Below, one piece after another: positions 61,043 to 64,000 of a DNA stretch of 64,000 nucleotides. Source of the DNA: Streptomyces sp. NBC_00273 (lineage in GTDB: Bacteria; Actinomycetota; Actinomycetes; Streptomycetales; Streptomycetaceae); NCBI RefSeq assembly GCF_036178145.1, contig NZ_CP108067.1:124001-188000 (forward strand). Reading direction: 5' to 3'. Every line of letters starts with the position of its first letter. The stretch's first letter is position 1. The notes beneath the pieces are model-generated. The model worked only from the letters and a program-made list of their open reading frames with translations, did not search any database and was not told where the DNA came from. A program made the translations under genes and the position numbers.

Positions 61043-62013
61043 ACGAGTAAGTCCGAAGTGCTGGTCAGTGGTCGTAGGCGATCAGTGATCGTGCGACCGG
61101 TGTTTCGTTGGATCGGTTGTGCCAGATGGCTGCGGTGAGGGCGAGGATGCGTTGTCCGACGCGGGCCAGGACTCCAGCTGGGGTTCTGGCCCCGTGTCGT
61201 TCGAGGTCGAGCTGGCCTTTGAGGGTGTCGTTGACCGACTCGATGAGCTGCCGGATCGGCTTGAGGAGGTGCTCACCCGGCCGGGGCTTCTTGTTGCGGT
61301 AGCTGGGCCGCAGCAGGGTCAGGCCGTGGTCGGCCATGAAGGCGTCCAGGTGCTTGGAGACGTAGCCCTTGTCGCCGACGATCGTCTGCCCGGGATGGGT
61401 GGCCAGCAGGTCCTGGTCGCCTGTGAGCATGTCGGCCAGGACCTCGCGTTCGTCGGTTTTAGGGTTGGCCAGGGCCCAGGCGATTGGCAGGCCGCCGGGT
61501 GTGCAGAGCAGGTGCAGGCGCAGGCCCCAGAAGAACCGTGAGTGCGAGGGGCAGTAGGAGTAGGCGGCCAAGCCGGCGAGGTCGGATCGTTTGACGGTGG
61601 GCCGGGAGCGTGCACATTCGACGGGTGTGGAGTCCACGACCCATACGTCGTCGTGCCACAGGTCGGTGTCGCGGGCGAGGGTGCGGATGAAGCGGCTGAG
61701 CAGGGTGTTTGCGGCCCGTAAACGCTTGTTGTAGCCGGACTGTTCGGGCAGGTAGGGGAATTCGGCGGCTAGATGGGTGCGGGCGAACCGCAGCCAGCGT
61801 GCCTCAGAGACGAAGCCGAGCAGGGCCTGCATGACCGCGAGTGTCAACAGTTCGGCGTCCGTCAGCCTCGGCGGACGGCCTGTCCGCCGCGTTCCTGCCA
61901 GAGAGTCATCGATCCTCACGTACAGTGCAGTCGCGAGGGTCTCCAGGTTTGTCGTCACAAACGAACCAACGAGACCCTCGCTTCATGCGCCCGAAGACTT
62001 CGGACTTACTCGT
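61043..62013 (-). mobile_element. Nested IS (IS982/IS5-like) with CTAG target duplication
   Basis: 971 bases with perfect 17-base terminal inverted repeats: ACGAGTAAGTCCGAAGT at 61043-61059 and its reverse complement at 61997-62013. CTAG flanks both ends (61039-61042, 62014-62017); removing the element and one CTAG restores the IS256 transposase frame (SAHLAEVYG). An exact, recent insertion. Confidence 0.92.
61065..61958 (-). CDS. Transposase of the nested IS
   Basis: 297 residues. 'LATALYVRIDDSLAGTRRTG' and 'RLTDAELLTLAVMQALLGFV' at the N-terminus are IS982-like. DDE core: 'DDVWVVDSTPVECARSRPT' (first Asp), 'QTIVGDKGYVSKHLDAFMAD' (second Asp) and 'IRQLIESVNDTLKGQLDLER' (Glu). Intact. Confidence 0.9.
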   Translation of the reverse strand: MTTNLETLATALYVRIDDSLAGTRRTGRPPRLTDAELLTLAVMQALLGFVSEARWLRFARTHLAAEFPYLPEQSGYNKRLRAANTLLSRFIRTLARDTDLWHDDVWVVDSTPVECARSRPTVKRSDLAGLAAYSYCPSHSRFFWGLRLHLLCTPGGLPIAWALANPKTDEREVLADMLTGDQDLLATHPGQTIVGDKGYVSKHLDAFMADHGLTLLRPSYRNKKPRPGEHLLKPIRQLIESVNDTLKGQLDLERHGARTPAGVLARVGQRILALTAAIWHNRSNETPVARSLIAYDH

Positions 62014-62017
62014 CTAG

Positions 62018-62455
62018 GTGAGCGGAGATCTCCCCGTGGGTCAGGCCGCGGGCCGACAGCGAGAGCACCATCTCGTCGACGCCGGTCAGCCGGCGCTGTC
62101 GCTTCTTGACGATCTGCGGCTCGAACGAGCCCTCCCGGTCCCTCGGGACTTCGAGAACGACCGGGCCGACCTCGGTCACCACGGTCTTGGACCGGGTCCC
62201 GTTCCGGGTGTTGCCCGAGCCAGCCTTCTCATGCTTCTCGTGCCCGAGGTGGTCGGTGATCTCGCCTTCCAGGGCCGACTCGAGGATCCGCTTCGTCAAC
62301 TGCTGCAGCAGACCACCCTGGCCCGTCAGCTTGATCCCGTCAGCCTTGGCCCGGTCCACCAGCTGACTGATCAGCTGGTCGTCCAGAACATCCGGTGCCA
62401 ACCCGGACGGCTGCACCTCCGCCACGGCCTCCGCCGACACGGTCACGTCTGTCAT
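62018..62455 (-). pseudogene. IS256 transposase, N-terminal part
   Basis: Minus strand from ATG 62455: 'LLQQLTKRILESALEGEITD', HLGHEKHE, 'GNTRNGTRSKTVVTEVGPVV' and 'LSARGLTHGEISAHL', typical for the N-terminal half of IS256/Mutator transposases, cut at the CTAG target of the nested IS. Confidence 0.9.
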
Positions 62456-62592
62456 CAGGTGTCACTTCCTGTTCGAAGATCCACCGTTGACCGTACAGAC
62501 CCCTGAAGGGTTCTCGGTAGGAACCCAGGGGTCCGGCAGCTGATTCTGCGCGAGAAGGCCTGGGTTCACGACGAACCTGGGTGCGGGTCCGC

Positions 62593-63213
62593 CTACAGGG
62601 GTCGGTAGGCGCCGTAGTTCCCGGCAAGGGAGTTCGTGGCGGCTTCGGCGACATCGGATCGAGGGCTGGAGACGCATGAGGTGAGGAAGTGGTGGACTCG
62701 CTGCCCCGTCCAGCCGGCCGCGGCAACAGTGGGCCAGAAGTAGATCCCATCCTGTGGGGACCTAGCTTCGATGAAGTCGATGATGTCGGTCACGGTTTCC
62801 TGGTTGAGGCCAAGCCGGAGCATGGCCACGGCCTGCAACGCTCCGCCCACAAGAGTCTCGTTACCGGTATTCAGGCACCAGCGAATCGTCTCAGTGTGGG
62901 AGTGCTCCATGTAGCTCAGCCGGACGATGGCGTCGCCCCCGGCAGTGTGAACCGCATGGAGAGTTTCGCGCTGAAGGACGAGATCTCGCAGGTAGGGAAG
63001 GTCGGAGGGGGAGCCGCATGTACCGAGCGCCATCGTCATCTGGTACTGGGTTTCCCAGGTCCGTGAATCCCTCACCTCGTTCTTCAGGGCTTCTAGCAGG
63101 GCAGGGCCTGCATATGAGTCGCCCAGTTTCCGAAGTCGCTTCGCGGCTGAGCGGCGCTTGGCGGAACTGCGGTCTTGAAGCTGGCGGATCGCCTCAACGG
63201 TGTCGAGAGCCAC
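62593..63213 (-). CDS. HEAT-repeat protein
   Basis: 206 residues from ATG 63213. Repeating helical pairs such as 'SSAKRRSAAKRLRKLGD', 'LLEALKNEVRDSRTWETQYQ' followed by MTMALGTCG, 'SDLPYLRDLVLQRE' and 'LVGGALQAVAMLRLGL' form a HEAT-like solenoid of about five repeats. HEAT proteins mediate protein binding; in actinomycetes many are of unknown function. It lies next to the IS256 element and a recombinase remnant, i.e. in mobile surroundings. Confidence 0.75.
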   Translation of the reverse strand: MALDTVEAIRQLQDRSSAKRRSAAKRLRKLGDSYAGPALLEALKNEVRDSRTWETQYQMTMALGTCGSPSDLPYLRDLVLQRETLHAVHTAGGDAIVRLSYMEHSHTETIRWCLNTGNETLVGGALQAVAMLRLGLNQETVTDIIDFIEARSPQDGIYFWPTVAAAGWTGQRVHHFLTSCVSSPRSDVAEAATNSLAGNYGAYRPL

Positions 63214-63237
63214 GGTCTCTCCTACTGGATACGGACG

Positions 63238-64000
63238 TCACTGGACCCTATTCGGCTCCTCTGACAGTTCCGCCGAGGGTCTCGCCGGGTGAGACCAGAA
63301 GCAGCTGACGGGCCGAGTCGGCGTAACGCATCGCGGTCTTCTCGTCGAGGCCGAAGACCTCGGCAAGGTGGAGTGGGTCAGGGCCGTGAACCATGGCCTC
63401 TTCAAGCTGTCGGTCGACGCGGAGCCGCTCCAGGGTGGCGTCCTGTGTCCGCGCATCGGCGCGCTGATCCAGTGGTTGCTGGCCCGGCTGGTCGTGTTGG
63501 CGGTCTGGTTGTTGATCAGCAGGTGGAGGTTCGCGGTGCTGGGCCACCGGCAGCGCCGGTGGCCCAGCCAGTCCGTCAGGAGCTTCAGGGTGAGGTCGTC
63601 AAGAGGCCGGACGCGTCCGGCGATGGTCAGCCGGCGGTTGCCGAGGTCGACGTCGTCGAGCGTGAGGGTGGCGATCTGGGCGACCCGGGCGGCGTGGACC
63701 GCCGCGAGGGCGAGGACGAGCCGTGCCGCCGGGGTGGTGGCCGCCGCGACAGAGCTCTCGACCTGCTCCGGAAGGAGCGGTTGGAGCACGCTGTACTCGT
63801 TCTGCCCGACCTTGATGCGGCTGGTGGGGTCGCGGAAGACCAGCCCGTGCCGTTTGGCCCAGGTGAACAGCGAGCGCAGGGCGACGTGTTGGTCACGCCG
63901 CTGGTGACCGTGCAGTGTCTTGACGTAGGTGAGGACGTCGTCGCGGGTTACTTCCCGCAGGTGGTGATAGCGGTTCGACCACTCCAGCAGGGCAGGGCGG
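63238..64000 (-). pseudogene. Tyrosine recombinase-like protein, frameshifted, 5' end outside window
   Basis: The minus-strand frame enters from the right edge: 'REVTRDDVLTYVKTLHGHQR', 'LRSLFTWAKRHGLVFRDPTS', 'LALAAVHAARVAQIATLTLD' with an Arg in box I position, 'DVDLGNRRLTIAGRVRPL'. After 'NHW' near 63463 the protein character moves to another frame: 'LDQRADARTQDATLERLRVD', 'GPDPLHLAEVFGLDEKTAMR' and YADSARQLLL. No His-x-x-Arg...Tyr boxes are apparent. A one-base indel is the likely cause. Confidence 0.65.

Larger units (their letters stand above)
60151..62501 (-). mobile_element. IS256-family element interrupted by a second IS
   Basis: The left end GGTCCGTAAAGTTAACGGTG (60151) and the right end, read inward on the minus strand as GGTCTGTACGGTCAACGGTG (from 62501), are imperfect inverted repeats. 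Without the inner IS and its duplicated CTAG the element is about 1.38 kb, normal for IS256. The 8 bases outside each end (TGGGTGTG and CCTGAAGG) do not match, so no target duplication remains, suggesting recombination or deletion at one side. Confidence 0.8.

Overview
This window is high-GC actinomycete DNA, almost certainly Streptomyces. It has many GTG starts, a SARP regulator with a type II polyketide synthase, DrrAB-type export genes and typical actinomycete mobile elements. All product names come from motifs and family resemblance read by eye; no database search was run.

Bases 1-21.7 kb hold a type II (aromatic) polyketide gene cluster. A leftward operon (aldo/keto reductase, methyltransferase, FAD monooxygenase, didomain aromatase/cyclase, ketoreductase) faces a rightward operon (SnoaL-like protein, acyl-CoA ligase fused to an ABM monooxygenase domain, acyltransferase). 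Regulation and export follow: a LuxR-type response regulator, an ABC exporter, an MFS pump with its TetR repressor, and a SARP activator. The core comes last: KS-alpha, chain length factor, ACP, a glutamine-dependent amidotransferase and a second FAD monooxygenase. Amidotransferase, ligase and FabD-like acyltransferase together are the set known from malonamate-primed pathways such as oxytetracycline, so an amide-bearing aromatic polyketide is the best inference. Direct repeats with an 11-bp period lie upstream of the KS gene and in the divergent tailoring promoter and could be SARP boxes.

From 21.8 to 49.5 kb lies a mosaic of accessory DNA with many broken genes: an IS21 istB without istA, a truncated GNAT, DUF5753, integrase, helicase and DNA ligase remnants, and an ISL3 element. 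Intact genes among them include a secreted metzincin-type protease with a coupled partner, an alpha/beta hydrolase behind paired operators, a large NACHT NTPase, a membrane-anchored STAND-TPR protein, a radical SAM/methyltransferase pair, a leaderless LPMO-like protein and a pentapeptide-repeat protein. A small module (33-residue Cys micro-protein, 165-residue protein, convergent secreted-type protein) occurs twice: decayed at 33.6-34.4 kb and largely intact at 48.3-49.5 kb.

From 49.5 to 60.1 kb is an arsenic-resistance island: thioredoxin reductase, two arsenate reductases, ArsR, an aquaporin channel, flavoprotein monooxygenases, an ArsN-like acetyltransferase, a second ArsR, a Cys-Cys-rich peptide, an oxidoreductase with a Cys-rich tail and an MFS transporter. 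A merR/merB deletion scar sits inside it. The last MFS gene is cut by an IS256-type element, itself interrupted by a second IS that duplicated CTAG. The window ends with a HEAT-repeat protein and a frameshifted tyrosine recombinase.
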